Shown here: positions 43,082 to 52,009 of the stretch, in pieces
Layout of the letters: each line of letters starts with the position of its first letter
Position numbering within the stretch: position 1 is the first letter of the stretch
Source: an uncultured Pseudomonadales bacterium
Lineage (GTDB): Bacteria > Pseudomonadota > Gammaproteobacteria > Pseudomonadales > Azotimanducaceae
DNA: 64,000 bases
Direction: 5' to 3'
Assembly: GCA_958296195.1 (NCBI GenBank)
Contig: OY282455.1
Location: 2,914,001-2,978,000, forward strand
Made by a program: the position numbers and the translations under genes
The notes under the pieces: model-generated
Databases searched by the model: none
What the model saw: the letters and a program-made list of their open reading frames with translations, nothing else
What the model was told of the DNA's origin: nothing

Positions 43082-44908
43082 ATGACGGCTGCCGAGCATC
43101 CCATCGATCCCCGCTCCCATCTTGCCGGCCTCAGCCAAAAGCCCGGTGTTTACCGCCTGCTCGACGACGCCGGCAAGGTGCTCTACATCGGCAAGGCGCG
43201 CAATCTGCGGCGGCGCGTCACCAGCTATTTCCGCGCCCGCGGCTTGGACAACAAGACCTTGGCCTTGACCGCCAAGGTCGCCGGCATCGACGTCACGGTC
43301 ACCAACAGCGAAACCGAAGCGCTGCTGCTCGAGCAAAGCCTAATTAAGAAGGAGCGCCCTCCCTACAACATAGTGCTGCGCGACGACAAGTCCTATCCCT
43401 ACATCCGCTTGGCGGCGGCGGATGATTTTCCGCGCCTGAGCTTCCACCGCGGCGCCCGGCGCAAGACGGCCCGCTACTTCGGCCCCTATCCGTCGGCGAG
43501 CGCGGTGCGCGAAAGCCTCAACATCCTGCAGAAGCTTTTCCGCCTGCGCCAATGCGACGACGCCTTCTTCAAGAACCGCTCCCGGCCCTGCCTGCAGCAT
43601 CAGATTCAACGCTGCAGCGCCCCCTGCGTGGGCCGCATTGACCGGGAGGACTACCAACGTGACGTGGCCCTTGGCGTCCTGTTTCTGGAAGGTCGCAGCA
43701 GCCAAGTGCTGGAGACCTTCAAGGGGAACATGCAGGAGGCCGCGGCGCGGCTTGACTTCGAGCGCGCCGCTCGCTACCGGGACCAGATCGCGCAACTGCG
43801 CAGAGTGCAGGAGCAGCAATACGTGCATGCCGCCGATGGGAACGTGGACGTGTTCGCCGTGGTGGATGGCGGTGCGCAAGCCTGCATTCAGGCTTTGTTC
43901 ATCCGCGACGGCAGGATGATTGGGCAGCGGGCTTGGTTTCCCCGCAACGAGCTTGGCGTGGGCGAGGCGCAGCTGTTGGGTGCCTTCCTTTCGCAGTTTT
44001 ATCTGGGCGGCGACCGGGACCTTCCCAACAGCGTCATCCCTTCCGCACCCATCGACGATGCGGACATTCTGGCGGCGGCGCTGCGGGAGCGCGCCGGCCG
44101 CCGCATCGAAGTGGCTGCCGAGGTGCGCGGCCAACGCGCTCGTTGGCGGCAGCTTGCGCTGGACAACGCCGACCTCAGCCTGAACGCCTACCTGGGGGAC
44201 AAGCGCAATGTCTTCTCCCGTTTCATTGCCCTGCAGGAGGCTCTTGGCTTGGAGGACGCCCCGAACCGTCTGGAGTGCTTCGATGTCAGCCACACCTTCG
44301 GCGAAGCCACGGTGGCGTCCTGCGTGGTGTTCAACAGGGATGGGCCGCTGAAGTCGGACTATCGCCGGTTCAACATCAAGGGTGTTGTTCGAGGCGACGA
44401 CTACGGCGCCATGGAACAGGCGCTGCGGCGCCGCTACACGCGCCTGCGTCAAGGCGAAGGGGCGCTGCCGGACGTTCTGGTGGTGGATGGCGGCAAGGGC
44501 CAGGCCGGCCGCGCCGCCGCGGTGCTGAACGAACTTCAGGTGCAGGGCGTGGCGGTGTTGGGCGTCGCCAAGGGGCCGGGCCGCAAACCCGGCTTGGAAC
44601 GCTTTTTCGTGGACGGGGAAGAGCTGCGCCTGCCGCCGCATTCCGACGCCTTTCACCTGTTGCAGCACATTCGTGACGAGGCGCATCGCTTCGCCGTCGC
44701 CGGCCATCGGCAAAAGCGCCTGAAGCGACGCCGACGCTCGGAACTCGATGGCGTGCCCGGCGTTGGTGCGAAGCGGCGCAGGGGTCTCCTGACCCACTTT
44801 GGCGGGCTGGCCGCTCTCAAGGGCGCAAGCGTTGAGGAAATCGCCAAGGCGCCAGGCATCAGCCGCCGTCTCGCCGAGGAAGTGTTCGGCGTCCTGCACA
44901 CGGAGTAG
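43082..44908 (+). CDS. uvrC: Excinuclease ABC subunit C
   Basis: This 608-aa protein is of normal length. It has the GIY-YIG nuclease domain (GVYRLLDDAGKVLYIGKARN, about residues 20-39), a Cys-bearing linker (CLQHQIQRCSAPCVGRI near 175), the UVR domain, the RNase H-like C-terminal nuclease (ECFDVSHTFGEATVASCVVF near 400; VLVVDGGKGQ near 467) and terminal helix-hairpin-helix repeats. UvrC makes both incisions in nucleotide excision repair. It follows the gacA-like gene by 87 bases and is followed by pgsA after five. Confidence 0.97.
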   Translation: MTAAEHPIDPRSHLAGLSQKPGVYRLLDDAGKVLYIGKARNLRRRVTSYFRARGLDNKTLALTAKVAGIDVTVTNSETEALLLEQSLIKKERPPYNIVLRDDKSYPYIRLAAADDFPRLSFHRGARRKTARYFGPYPSASAVRESLNILQKLFRLRQCDDAFFKNRSRPCLQHQIQRCSAPCVGRIDREDYQRDVALGVLFLEGRSSQVLETFKGNMQEAAARLDFERAARYRDQIAQLRRVQEQQYVHAADGNVDVFAVVDGGAQACIQALFIRDGRMIGQRAWFPRNELGVGEAQLLGAFLSQFYLGGDRDLPNSVIPSAPIDDADILAAALRERAGRRIEVAAEVRGQRARWRQLALDNADLSLNAYLGDKRNVFSRFIALQEALGLEDAPNRLECFDVSHTFGEATVASCVVFNRDGPLKSDYRRFNIKGVVRGDDYGAMEQALRRRYTRLRQGEGALPDVLVVDGGKGQAGRAAAVLNELQVQGVAVLGVAKGPGRKPGLERFFVDGEELRLPPHSDAFHLLQHIRDEAHRFAVAGHRQKRLKRRRRSELDGVPGVGAKRRRGLLTHFGGLAALKGASVEEIAKAPGISRRLAEEVFGVLHTE

Positions 44909-44913
44909 TTGCG

Positions 44914-45486
44914 ATGCGAGGCGTCAATTTGCCAAATTGGGTGACCCTGGGGCGAATCATTCTGGTTCCGGTGTTCGCTCTCGCCTATCTCCTGCCTGGT
45001 GCTGAAACCTATCTTCTGGCCAGCGCCCTGTTCGCCTTGGCGGCCTTTTCCGACTGGCTGGACGGCTACTTGGCGCGCCGCCTTGGGCAAACCACCCGCT
45101 TCGGCGCCTTCATCGACCCCGTGGCCGACAAACTTATCGTCGTGACTGCGCTCACCCTGCTGGTGGGTCGGCACGCCAATCCCTGGATAACCATCGCCGG
45201 CATCGTCATCATCAGCCGCGAAGTCTTCATCAGCGCCCTGCGCGAGTGGATGGCGGAGATGAGTCGGCGGGGGCGGGTGGCCGTCGTCCGCTTGGCCAAG
45301 GTCAAAACGACTCTGCAAATGACCGCCATCGCCATGCTGCTGGCGCAGCCGCCGGACCTAACCCTTTGGGTATTGGCCGGCTATGTCCTCCTGTACGCCG
45401 CCACCGTCCTGACGCTCTGGTCCATGACAGTTTACCTCGTGGCCGCCTGGCCCACCTTGGAGCTTGGCCTAAGGCGGCGTCGCTAA
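44914..45486 (+). CDS. pgsA: CDP-diacylglycerol-glycerol-3-phosphate 3-phosphatidyltransferase
   Basis: This 190-aa polytopic membrane enzyme starts MRGVNLPNWVTLGRIILVPV, the usual PgsA N-terminus. It carries the CDP-alcohol phosphatidyltransferase motif FSDWLDGYLARRLGQ, then GAFIDPVADK. It makes phosphatidylglycerophosphate for phosphatidylglycerol and cardiolipin. It is coupled to uvrC (five-base gap), as in many gammaproteobacteria. Confidence 0.95.
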   Translation: MRGVNLPNWVTLGRIILVPVFALAYLLPGAETYLLASALFALAAFSDWLDGYLARRLGQTTRFGAFIDPVADKLIVVTALTLLVGRHANPWITIAGIVIISREVFISALREWMAEMSRRGRVAVVRLAKVKTTLQMTAIAMLLAQPPDLTLWVLAGYVLLYAATVLTLWSMTVYLVAAWPTLELGLRRRR

Positions 45487-45500
45487 GGAGAAGTGCATCA

Positions 45501-46454
45501 ATGCCGTTGCCCGAAATGCTCATGCTCGTCGGCTTCGCCTTGGCGGCCTATTCAGTGGTGTCCAACGACTCCATTCAAACGCTGGGCACTTTTCTCGCGT
45601 CCAACGCCCACCGGCCTTGGTGGCTGCTGTGGATTTTCAGCAGCGGCATTCTCGTCGTCGTTCTGGTGTTTGGTTGGATCACTCGAGATGGCGACCCAGC
45701 GTACGGCCGTCTAGCCGCCTTCCCGCCGCCGGAGGGTGGGGTGAGCTGGCTGCATGTACTGGCGCCCTTTACGCTGCTGGTTCTGACCCGCTTTGGTGCC
45801 CCTGTCAGCACCACCTTCCTAGTGCTGAGCGTCTTTGCGCCAGGCAACATCGAAGCCATGCTGGTGAAGTCGCTGTCCGGCTATTTGGTGGCTTTCGTGC
45901 TCGCCATCCTGCTGTACTTCGCGGTGCGCCGACTCAACGACTATCTGCGCACCAAGGCCGGCACCCCAGAGGCGGGAGCGATGCGTTGGGTCGCCCTGCA
46001 GTGGGCCGCGACCGCCTTTCTTTGGAGCCAATGGCTGATTCAGGACTTGGCCAACATCTTCGTGTTCCTGCCCCGCGTCATCGACATTTGGCAACTGCTG
46101 GGCACCATCGCCATGCTGCTGATCATGCAGGGCGTCATCTACTACCAACGCGGTGGACGCATCCAGCACATCGTCACCACCAAGTCGCTGACCGAGGACA
46201 CCCGCTCGGCCACCATCATCGACTTCATATACGGCCTCATCCTGCTGGTCTTCAAGGAGTTGAGCAACATGCCCATGAGCACCACCTGGGTGTTTTTGGG
46301 ACTGCTGGCCGGCCGGGAGATCGCCATGACCATTCAGGTGGGTGGGTCGCGCATGGCCACCGCTAAACTGATCGGCAAGGACGCCCTCAAGGCATTTGCC
46401 GGCTTGGTGATCAGCGTGCTTTTGGCCTTGGCCGGCATCTACATGGCGCAATAG
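45501..46454 (+). CDS. PiT-like inorganic phosphate transporter family membrane protein
   Basis: The protein is 317 aa from ATG 45501 (AAGGAG ten bases upstream), with about eight membrane segments. It shows an internal two-fold repeat resembling PiT transporters: SNDSIQTLGT (21-30) with PVSTT (101-105) in the first half, and IQDLANIFVF (180-189) with PMSTT (258-262) in the second. Classical PiT proteins have GANDxANxxGT and PxSTTH at these places, so the signature is divergent and the ion transported is uncertain. It follows pgsA by 14 bases and may be co-transcribed. Confidence 0.65.
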   Translation: MPLPEMLMLVGFALAAYSVVSNDSIQTLGTFLASNAHRPWWLLWIFSSGILVVVLVFGWITRDGDPAYGRLAAFPPPEGGVSWLHVLAPFTLLVLTRFGAPVSTTFLVLSVFAPGNIEAMLVKSLSGYLVAFVLAILLYFAVRRLNDYLRTKAGTPEAGAMRWVALQWAATAFLWSQWLIQDLANIFVFLPRVIDIWQLLGTIAMLLIMQGVIYYQRGGRIQHIVTTKSLTEDTRSATIIDFIYGLILLVFKELSNMPMSTTWVFLGLLAGREIAMTIQVGGSRMATAKLIGKDALKAFAGLVISVLLALAGIYMAQ

Positions 46455-46622
46455 CCTCCGCTCTGCAAATCACCTCCTCATAGGCAGCTATATTGGGGAC
46501 TTATTGGAAGAGTTTTAGATAGCTTTTTGAAATTAGAAAGTATTTTGTTCCAGAAAGACATTGAATGAAGCCCGCGATCTGAGGCTGGCGCATAAACAAT
46601 GGATGCATTCCGGGCCAGCTTT

Positions 46623-46670
46623 GGCGTGGCTTTTGGATGCTGTTATGGCATGGCTTTAGGATGCTGTTGT
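46623..46670. repeat. Two-copy 24-bp tandem repeat upstream of a small HTH gene
   Basis: GGCGTGGCTTTTGGATGCTG plus TTAT (46623-46646) is followed directly by GGCATGGCTTTAGGATGCTG plus TTGT (46647-46670): 20 of 24 positions match. It lies 34 bases before the ATG of the small HTH protein and downstream of an AT-rich stretch (46495-46555). This could be a pair of operator sites for that protein. The frame through the repeat is open but encodes only Cys/Gly-rich sequence. Confidence 0.5.
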
Positions 46671-46703
46671 AGCATCACCGCAGCAGCTTGGCGCACCCGC
46701 CGC

Positions 46704-46895
46704 ATGAAGAAATATCCGCCCACTCCGGAAGAGTTGCGCGACTGGATGAACCGCAAGGGCCTCTCCAATAAGGAGGTGGCCAAGGCGTTGCGCTTGTCCG
46801 ACGGGCGCGTGGTGCGCTTTTGGACCTCGAAGAAGGACCCTCGGCCCATTCCCTACCCAAGCTGGTACACCTTGCGCCACAAATTCGGCAAATAG
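46704..46895 (+). CDS. Small Xre-like helix-turn-helix protein
   Basis: The protein is 63 aa from ATG 46704; an upstream ATG at 46599 gives a Cys-rich extension across the tandem repeat, which I consider non-coding. The sequence KYPPTPEELRDWMNRKGLSN followed by EVAKALRLSDGRVVRFW is a lambda-repressor-like HTH in which the recognition helix is SDGRVVRFW. The tail is basic with a WYTLRHKFGK end. It is probably a DNA-binding regulator of phage or toxin-antitoxin type, but no partner gene is adjacent. Confidence 0.65.
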   Translation: MKKYPPTPEELRDWMNRKGLSNKEVAKALRLSDGRVVRFWTSKKDPRPIPYPSWYTLRHKFGK

Positions 46896-47001
46896 GCTTG
46901 GCGCCCGCCGGCGCCGCCGCATCATTGCCGACTGCACTGCTGCAAGTGGGGGGACTTGCGCATGTTATGGTTGCGGCATCCAAGCGGCTTGAGGGGGCTT
47001 G

Positions 47002-47781
47002 ATGCATCCAAACCAGGCACTGGCGGCATGGCGCCAGGGGAAGCGGACCATCGGCGTCTGGCTGTCCCTCGCCAATGTCCACACCGCCGAGACCTTGGCG
47101 AACCTAGGCTTTGACTGGCTCTGCATTGACTTGCAGCACGGTCTGTTGGACTACAAGGACTTGACCGGGATGCTGCCGGCCATTTCCACCACGGACGCCA
47201 CGCCATTGGTGCGGGTGCCTTGGAACGAACCTTACGAGATCATGAAGGCCCTTGACGCGGGGGCTTACGGCGTCATTGTGCCCATGGTGAACAATCGGGC
47301 GGAGGCCGAGCAGGCGGTTGCCGCCTGCCGCTATCCGCCGGCCGGCATCCGCTCCTTCGGCCCGGTGCGCGCGGCGCTGCGCGGCGGCCGCGATGACTAC
47401 GCTCGGCGGGCTAATGAGGAGGTCGCCTGCATCGCCATGATCGAGACTGCGGAAGGAGTGGACAACGTGGACGAGATCGCCGCCACCCCAGGCTTGGACG
47501 GCATCTACATCGGCCCCAGCGACCTAGCCTTGGCCATTGGTTTGGCGCCCCGAGGCGACAACGACGATCCGGCCCATGTCAAGACCGTGCGCTTGATTCA
47601 CGCAGCCTGCCACAAGCAGGGCGTGGCCATCGGCATCCAAGCCTTCAGCCTCGGGTTCGCCCGGCGCTACCTTGAACTCGGCTTCCACTTCGTCACCTTG
47701 GGTTCGGATATAGGCTTCCTGTCCAAGAGCGCCTCCGAAGAGTTGGCCGCGGCACGGAGTGTCGTCACGGGGAAAGATTAA
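47002..47781 (+). CDS. hpaI: HpcH/HpaI-family class II aldolase
   Basis: The protein is 259 aa from ATG 47002, with GAGG at 46991; a TTG three bases earlier is less likely. It is of the pyruvate-dependent aldolase family: LGFDWLCIDLQHGLLDYKDL (about residues 34-53), GAYGVIVPMVNNRAEAEQAV (about 91-110), the metal-binding Glu in IETAEGVDNVDEIA and the Asp in YIGPSDLALAIG. It cleaves 4-hydroxy-2-oxo acids to pyruvate and an aldehyde, for example 4-hydroxy-2-oxoheptanedioate in homoprotocatechuate breakdown. The HpaH-like hydratase at 22480 would make that substrate. Confidence 0.88.
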   Translation: MHPNQALAAWRQGKRTIGVWLSLANVHTAETLANLGFDWLCIDLQHGLLDYKDLTGMLPAISTTDATPLVRVPWNEPYEIMKALDAGAYGVIVPMVNNRAEAEQAVAACRYPPAGIRSFGPVRAALRGGRDDYARRANEEVACIAMIETAEGVDNVDEIAATPGLDGIYIGPSDLALAIGLAPRGDNDDPAHVKTVRLIHAACHKQGVAIGIQAFSLGFARRYLELGFHFVTLGSDIGFLSKSASEELAAARSVVTGKD

Positions 47782-47863
47782 TTTCAAATAATTCAGTACG
47801 ATAACCAGTGAGCTACGAACAAATTCCGCATTCCGCAGGGAGTCGAGGCAGCGTGGCGGGGCC

Positions 47864-49615
47864 TTGCAGCGATTGAATCCCTCCGCCGTTCCCCTGCGCC
47901 CCGGGGCGCCGCCCCCACCAGACTACTATCGAAACAATCTGCTGCGCGTTCTGCGCTTCGTGCGGACTAGGCATGTTGACCTGCTCAGGCCCGTTGACCT
48001 CGGCTTCATGTTCGCTGTTGAGGGACTGAGCGCCGCGGCCCAACGTCTGTTCGCCCGACTGACTGGCCGCAAGGGCGCCTTGCTGCGGCTGGACAGGATC
48101 GACTACGCCGAAGTGTCCGACTTGCCGGCCGCCATGGACGAACTGAGCCGCGCCGGCCTTGTGGAGCTGGACGCGGAGGCGCCGGTCGAAGCCCTCCTCG
48201 GCCTGCTGACCCGGGCCGAACTGCTGTCTCAGTTCAAGGCGCCGGACGGAGCAGGTTGCGCGGCGCCGCTCTTGAAGCGGCAATCGAATGCGACCAAGCC
48301 GGCGCTCATCGCCGGTATTGCGGAGCGCTGCGCCGCACCCTGCATCCGCGCTCGGGTGCCGGCGGTCTCCCGTTGGCTGGCGGTGCGCGGCCGCCCCAGT
48401 TTGCAGTTGGCCCAATTGCTGTTCTTTGGTGACAGCCGCCGGGATCTCAGCGTCTTCGTGCTGGAGGACTTGGGCTGGATGCGCTACGAAGACTACTCCG
48501 TGGATAGGAATGGGCGCCTGTTCAAGAACCGCGGCGAGTTGGACGCCTATCTGCGGGCGCGGCTGCTGCGCGAACTGGCGCATGGGCTGGACGATCACCC
48601 GGGCCTCGCCCAAGCCTTGGCCAAGGCGCTTAGGCAGCGTCCCGCCGCGCCGTCCCGCTTGGAGGAAAAGACCCTGGGCCGCGCCCTCAATCGGCTTGGC
48701 CGCTGGTTTGAGCGGCAGGGGGAACTGGGCGAAGCCTTGGCCTGCTACAGCGCCTCCAGCATTCCGCCGGCCGGCGAGCGGAGGGTGCGGACACTCCACA
48801 AAATGGGCAATCGAGCGGCGGCGGAGGTCCAACTTCGCCTGCTGCGCGGCAACCCCGCGAATCCGCAGGAAGCCGACTTCGCCGCCCGCTTCAGCTTGGT
48901 GACGGGCAGAGTGTCGGGATGCGCCCAGTCCGCGAACGTCCCTCGTTCGGCGGCGGCGGGCGGCGCCAAGCGGCCCCTGCGCACCGGGCCTGCGGAGACC
49001 GTCTTGGCCTTGGCGCCGCCTCCCGGTGAGAAAATTGAACGCTTCGCCATGCGCGTCCTGGCGGAGGATGGCGGCGAGGCTTGGCATCTGGAGAACCGCC
49101 TGCCCCAAGGGCTGGCGGCGCTGGCCTTTTGGGACGTGGTCTTTGCGCCCGTGGCGGGGGCCTTCCTGAACCCCTATCAGGACGGGCCGCTGGATCTGTA
49201 TTGGGACGACTTCGCCGCACAGCGCCGAGGCGCCATTGCCGCCCAGCAGTCACGCTTGGCGGACCCGGCCGAATTCGGGCGCATCCTGCGCACCACCTTC
49301 AAGGCCAAGGCCGGCGTCGCCAACGCCCTGATGAGTTGGCGGCACATCGACGGCCGGCTCGTTGCAAGGCTGCTTGAAGCGGTTCCCCACGCCAAGCTGT
49401 TCCGCTTGGCCTGCGACGTCATCAAGAATCCAAGCGCCGCTCGGACGGGGTTTCCCGACCTCGTGGTGCTCTATGGCCGCTCCGGCTATGAATTCGTTGA
49501 GGTCAAGGGGCCGGGGGACAGTCTCAGGCCGGCGCAGCGTCTTTGGCTTAGCTACCTGGAGCGCAACGGCTGCAACGCTCGGGTGCTCAGGTTCAAATGC
49601 CCGCAGAGGTCCTGA
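47864..49615 (+). CDS. VRR-NUC domain nuclease (FAN1-like)
   Basis: This 583-aa protein starts at TTG. The N-terminal PPPDYYRNNLLRVLRFVRTR and following helical region resemble the FAN1 SAP/helical module. The C-terminal 90 residues form a VRR-NUC PD-(D/E)XK nuclease: TGFPDLVVLYGRSGYEFVEV (metal-binding Asp and ExK) then GPGDSLRPAQRLWLSYLERN. FAN1 proteins cut branched or cross-linked DNA near 5' flaps. The next gene, a DinG/XPD-like helicase, overlaps its end by 19 bases, a bacterial pairing that suggests a repair machine for crosslinks or replication blocks. Confidence 0.88.
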   Translation: MQRLNPSAVPLRPGAPPPPDYYRNNLLRVLRFVRTRHVDLLRPVDLGFMFAVEGLSAAAQRLFARLTGRKGALLRLDRIDYAEVSDLPAAMDELSRAGLVELDAEAPVEALLGLLTRAELLSQFKAPDGAGCAAPLLKRQSNATKPALIAGIAERCAAPCIRARVPAVSRWLAVRGRPSLQLAQLLFFGDSRRDLSVFVLEDLGWMRYEDYSVDRNGRLFKNRGELDAYLRARLLRELAHGLDDHPGLAQALAKALRQRPAAPSRLEEKTLGRALNRLGRWFERQGELGEALACYSASSIPPAGERRVRTLHKMGNRAAAEVQLRLLRGNPANPQEADFAARFSLVTGRVSGCAQSANVPRSAAAGGAKRPLRTGPAETVLALAPPPGEKIERFAMRVLAEDGGEAWHLENRLPQGLAALAFWDVVFAPVAGAFLNPYQDGPLDLYWDDFAAQRRGAIAAQQSRLADPAEFGRILRTTFKAKAGVANALMSWRHIDGRLVARLLEAVPHAKLFRLACDVIKNPSAARTGFPDLVVLYGRSGYEFVEVKGPGDSLRPAQRLWLSYLERNGCNARVLRFKCPQRS

Positions 49616-51963
49616 GGCGCAGCCTGTCCGTGCGGCGACTGGCCGAGTTGGCCTACCGCGCCGGCGACCTCTACGCCTACCGGGGCGGCATGACCAAGGC
49701 CGGAGAAGGCGTCGCCACCCAGCAACGGCTGCAGCGCCGCCGCCCGCCCAGCTACCAAAGGGAGGTGGCGGTGGCAATGGACTTTGACGTTGACAGTGCC
49801 GCCTACCGGTTGCGGGGGCGCGTTGATGGCTTGGACTTGGCGGCAACACCGCCGGTTGTGGAGGAGTTCAAGACCACCCGCGCGGACCCCGCCTTGGTGG
49901 TTCGCCACGATGGTCCGGTGCATCGCGCTCAAGCCAAGCTCTATGCGGCCATGCTGGCCGCCGACCATCCCGCAGTGCGGGAGTGGCTGCTGCGCCTGCT
50001 GTACTGCCATCCCGATACCGGGCGGGTGGAGGTCTTTGAGGAGCGCGCGAGCGCCTCGGCCTTAGGCGCCTTCCTCAAGGAGGCTTTGAGCCGTTTCGCC
50101 GCCCAGGTTCGCCCGCAACGGGCGCATCAGGCGCAACGCAACGCCTGGTTGGCGCAGCGCCCATTCCCCTTCGCCAGTTTTCGACCGCACCAGCGGGCGA
50201 CGGCCCGGCGCTGCTACAGAGCTTCGGTGCAGGGAGAGAACCTATTGCTCGAAGCACCCACCGGCAGCGGCAAGACCATCACTCTGCTGTATGCGGCGCT
50301 CAAGAGCCTGCCGGTGACCGGCGCTGCCCAAATAATGTTCCTAACCAGCCGCGGCACCGGAGCCGAAGCCGCGCAGCAAGCCCTCAAGCGCCTTGACGAC
50401 GGGGCCGGAAACGTTCGCCGCATCACCTTGGCGGCCAAGGAGAAGCAGTGCTTGGTGCCGGGCATGCCGTGCGCGGCGGACGAATGCCCGTATGCGCGGG
50501 GCTACTTTGACAAGCGGGAGGCCGCCCTGCGGGAACTGGCTGCTTGGCCGGCGGTCCATCCCGAACTGGTGCGCACCGTTGGGCGAACCCATGCAGTTTG
50601 CCCGTATGAACTGTCCTTGGACGCCGCCCTTGCGGCGGACGTGGTGATCGGCGACTACAACTACGTCTTTGATCCCGTCGTGCATCTGCAGCGTTTCGCC
50701 GACGGCGATGACATCGACCTTTTGGTGGACGAGGCGCACCAACTCAGCAGCCGCGCCCAGGAGATGCTTTCCACGAGCTTGAACCGCGCCGCCTTCAGAA
50801 CCGCCCGCAAGGAGCAGCCGCCGGCGCCCGTCGCCAAGCGGCTGCGCTCGGTGGAGCGGGCGCTGGTCGAATTGAGGCGCCTCCACAAGCCAGCGAAGGA
50901 AACGGTCATCGCAGCGCCGCTGGCCCTCACCCGCGCCATCGAACGCTTCAGCAACGCCTTGCACAGCGACGACATTCAGCTTGATCGCTTCCCCGCCGTG
51001 CGCTCCGCTTACCTGATCGCCCACCGCTGGCTGCGCGGCGAGTCCTGGCGCACCCAGCCGGGGCGGGCGGGAAGCGAGCCCACGGCAGGGGAACCCGCAG
51101 CCTTCATCCATCTGCTGCGCAGCGCGGGACGGGACATTGAGGTCATTCTGCAATGCCTGGACCCCAGCGAACATCTCCGGGAGGCGTTCGGACGCTACCG
51201 AAGCAGCATCCGCTTTTCCGGGACCCTGTCGCCGTTGCCCCTTTACAGTGCGCTGCACGGCCTTGGGGATGCGCCGGCGGAAAGGGCCGGCAGCCCCTTT
51301 CGAGAGGAGCAACTCGCCGTCCTGGTCGTTTCGGACATCAACACCTACTTCCATGCCCGGGCGAATTCGATCCATCAGGTGGTCGGCTTGGCTCGGGACC
51401 TGGCCAGCGCCCATCCCGGTCGCTACCTGCTGGCCTTTCCTTCCTACGAGTATCTGCATGGCTTTGCGCAGGCGGCAAGCGAACGCCTGGGGCCGGCGAC
51501 GCTGCTGGCGCAGTCGCGGGACATGGCGGACCAGGCGCGGGCGGATTTTCTGGACGCCTTCGCCGCGGCTGCTCCGCCGGCCTATGCGGCCGTCGTCCTC
51601 GGCGGCGTCTTCGCGGAATCCGTTGACTTCTTCCAAGCCGGCCTGTCCGGGGTTCTGGTGATTGGGGCCGGCCTGCCGCCGCCCACCTTGGCGCGAGCCG
51701 CCCAAAAACGCTATTTTGACGTCCGCTCCGGCAACGGCGCGGAAGTCGCCTACCTGCAGCCGGCCATGACCAAGGTGCTGCAGGTGGCCGGACGGCTGCT
51801 GCGGTCGCCGCAGGACCGAGGCGTAATCTGCTTGGTTGACCCACGCTTCAAGTACACCGAACAGCGGCGTTTCTTTCCCGGCCACTGGCGTGCGCAAGCA
51901 GTGCGCGGCGCAGAGGTGGGGGAGGCAGTGGCAAAATTCTGGCGAACGCCTATGCTTGGCTAA
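49597..51963 (+). CDS. DinG/XPD-like Fe-S helicase with N-terminal Cas4-like nuclease domain
   Basis: This is a 788-aa protein. Residues 1-180 look like a PD-(D/E)XK domain of the Cas4/RecB type: GRVDG with D77, VEEFKTT with E90 and K92, and HRAQAKLY with Q112. The helicase core follows: Walker A APTGSGKT (220-227), four Cys suited to a [4Fe-4S] cluster (C285, C292, C297, C335) and the DEAH box (378-381). The C-terminal arginine-finger region lies near 720-745 (VAGRLLRSPQDRG). It would unwind forked DNA 5'-3'. Coupling to the VRR-NUC gene indicates a nuclease-helicase repair pair. Confidence 0.87.
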   Translation: MPAEVLRRSLSVRRLAELAYRAGDLYAYRGGMTKAGEGVATQQRLQRRRPPSYQREVAVAMDFDVDSAAYRLRGRVDGLDLAATPPVVEEFKTTRADPALVVRHDGPVHRAQAKLYAAMLAADHPAVREWLLRLLYCHPDTGRVEVFEERASASALGAFLKEALSRFAAQVRPQRAHQAQRNAWLAQRPFPFASFRPHQRATARRCYRASVQGENLLLEAPTGSGKTITLLYAALKSLPVTGAAQIMFLTSRGTGAEAAQQALKRLDDGAGNVRRITLAAKEKQCLVPGMPCAADECPYARGYFDKREAALRELAAWPAVHPELVRTVGRTHAVCPYELSLDAALAADVVIGDYNYVFDPVVHLQRFADGDDIDLLVDEAHQLSSRAQEMLSTSLNRAAFRTARKEQPPAPVAKRLRSVERALVELRRLHKPAKETVIAAPLALTRAIERFSNALHSDDIQLDRFPAVRSAYLIAHRWLRGESWRTQPGRAGSEPTAGEPAAFIHLLRSAGRDIEVILQCLDPSEHLREAFGRYRSSIRFSGTLSPLPLYSALHGLGDAPAERAGSPFREEQLAVLVVSDINTYFHARANSIHQVVGLARDLASAHPGRYLLAFPSYEYLHGFAQAASERLGPATLLAQSRDMADQARADFLDAFAAAAPPAYAAVVLGGVFAESVDFFQAGLSGVLVIGAGLPPPTLARAAQKRYFDVRSGNGAEVAYLQPAMTKVLQVAGRLLRSPQDRGVICLVDPRFKYTEQRRFFPGHWRAQAVRGAEVGEAVAKFWRTPMLG

Positions 51964-52009
51964 CGCATTGCGCCAAGGCGCGATTGGCGCTCTTGTTGGA
52001 CATTCGCCC

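Noticed and set aside
43340-44899. 519-codon open frame antisense to uvrC
   Set aside because: Its translation is Gln/His/Ala-rich with no family features, and uvrC on the other strand is complete and unmistakable. Long antisense frames are expected in such GC-rich coding DNA.
45246-45500. Upstream extension of the PiT-like permease frame
   Set aside because: It lies within pgsA and is Arg/Gly-rich; the ATG at 45501 has an AAGGAG Shine-Dalgarno and starts a membrane helix.
47813-49108. 431-codon minus-strand frame over the VRR-NUC gene
   Set aside because: Gln/Gly/Arg-rich shadow of a well-supported plus-strand gene.
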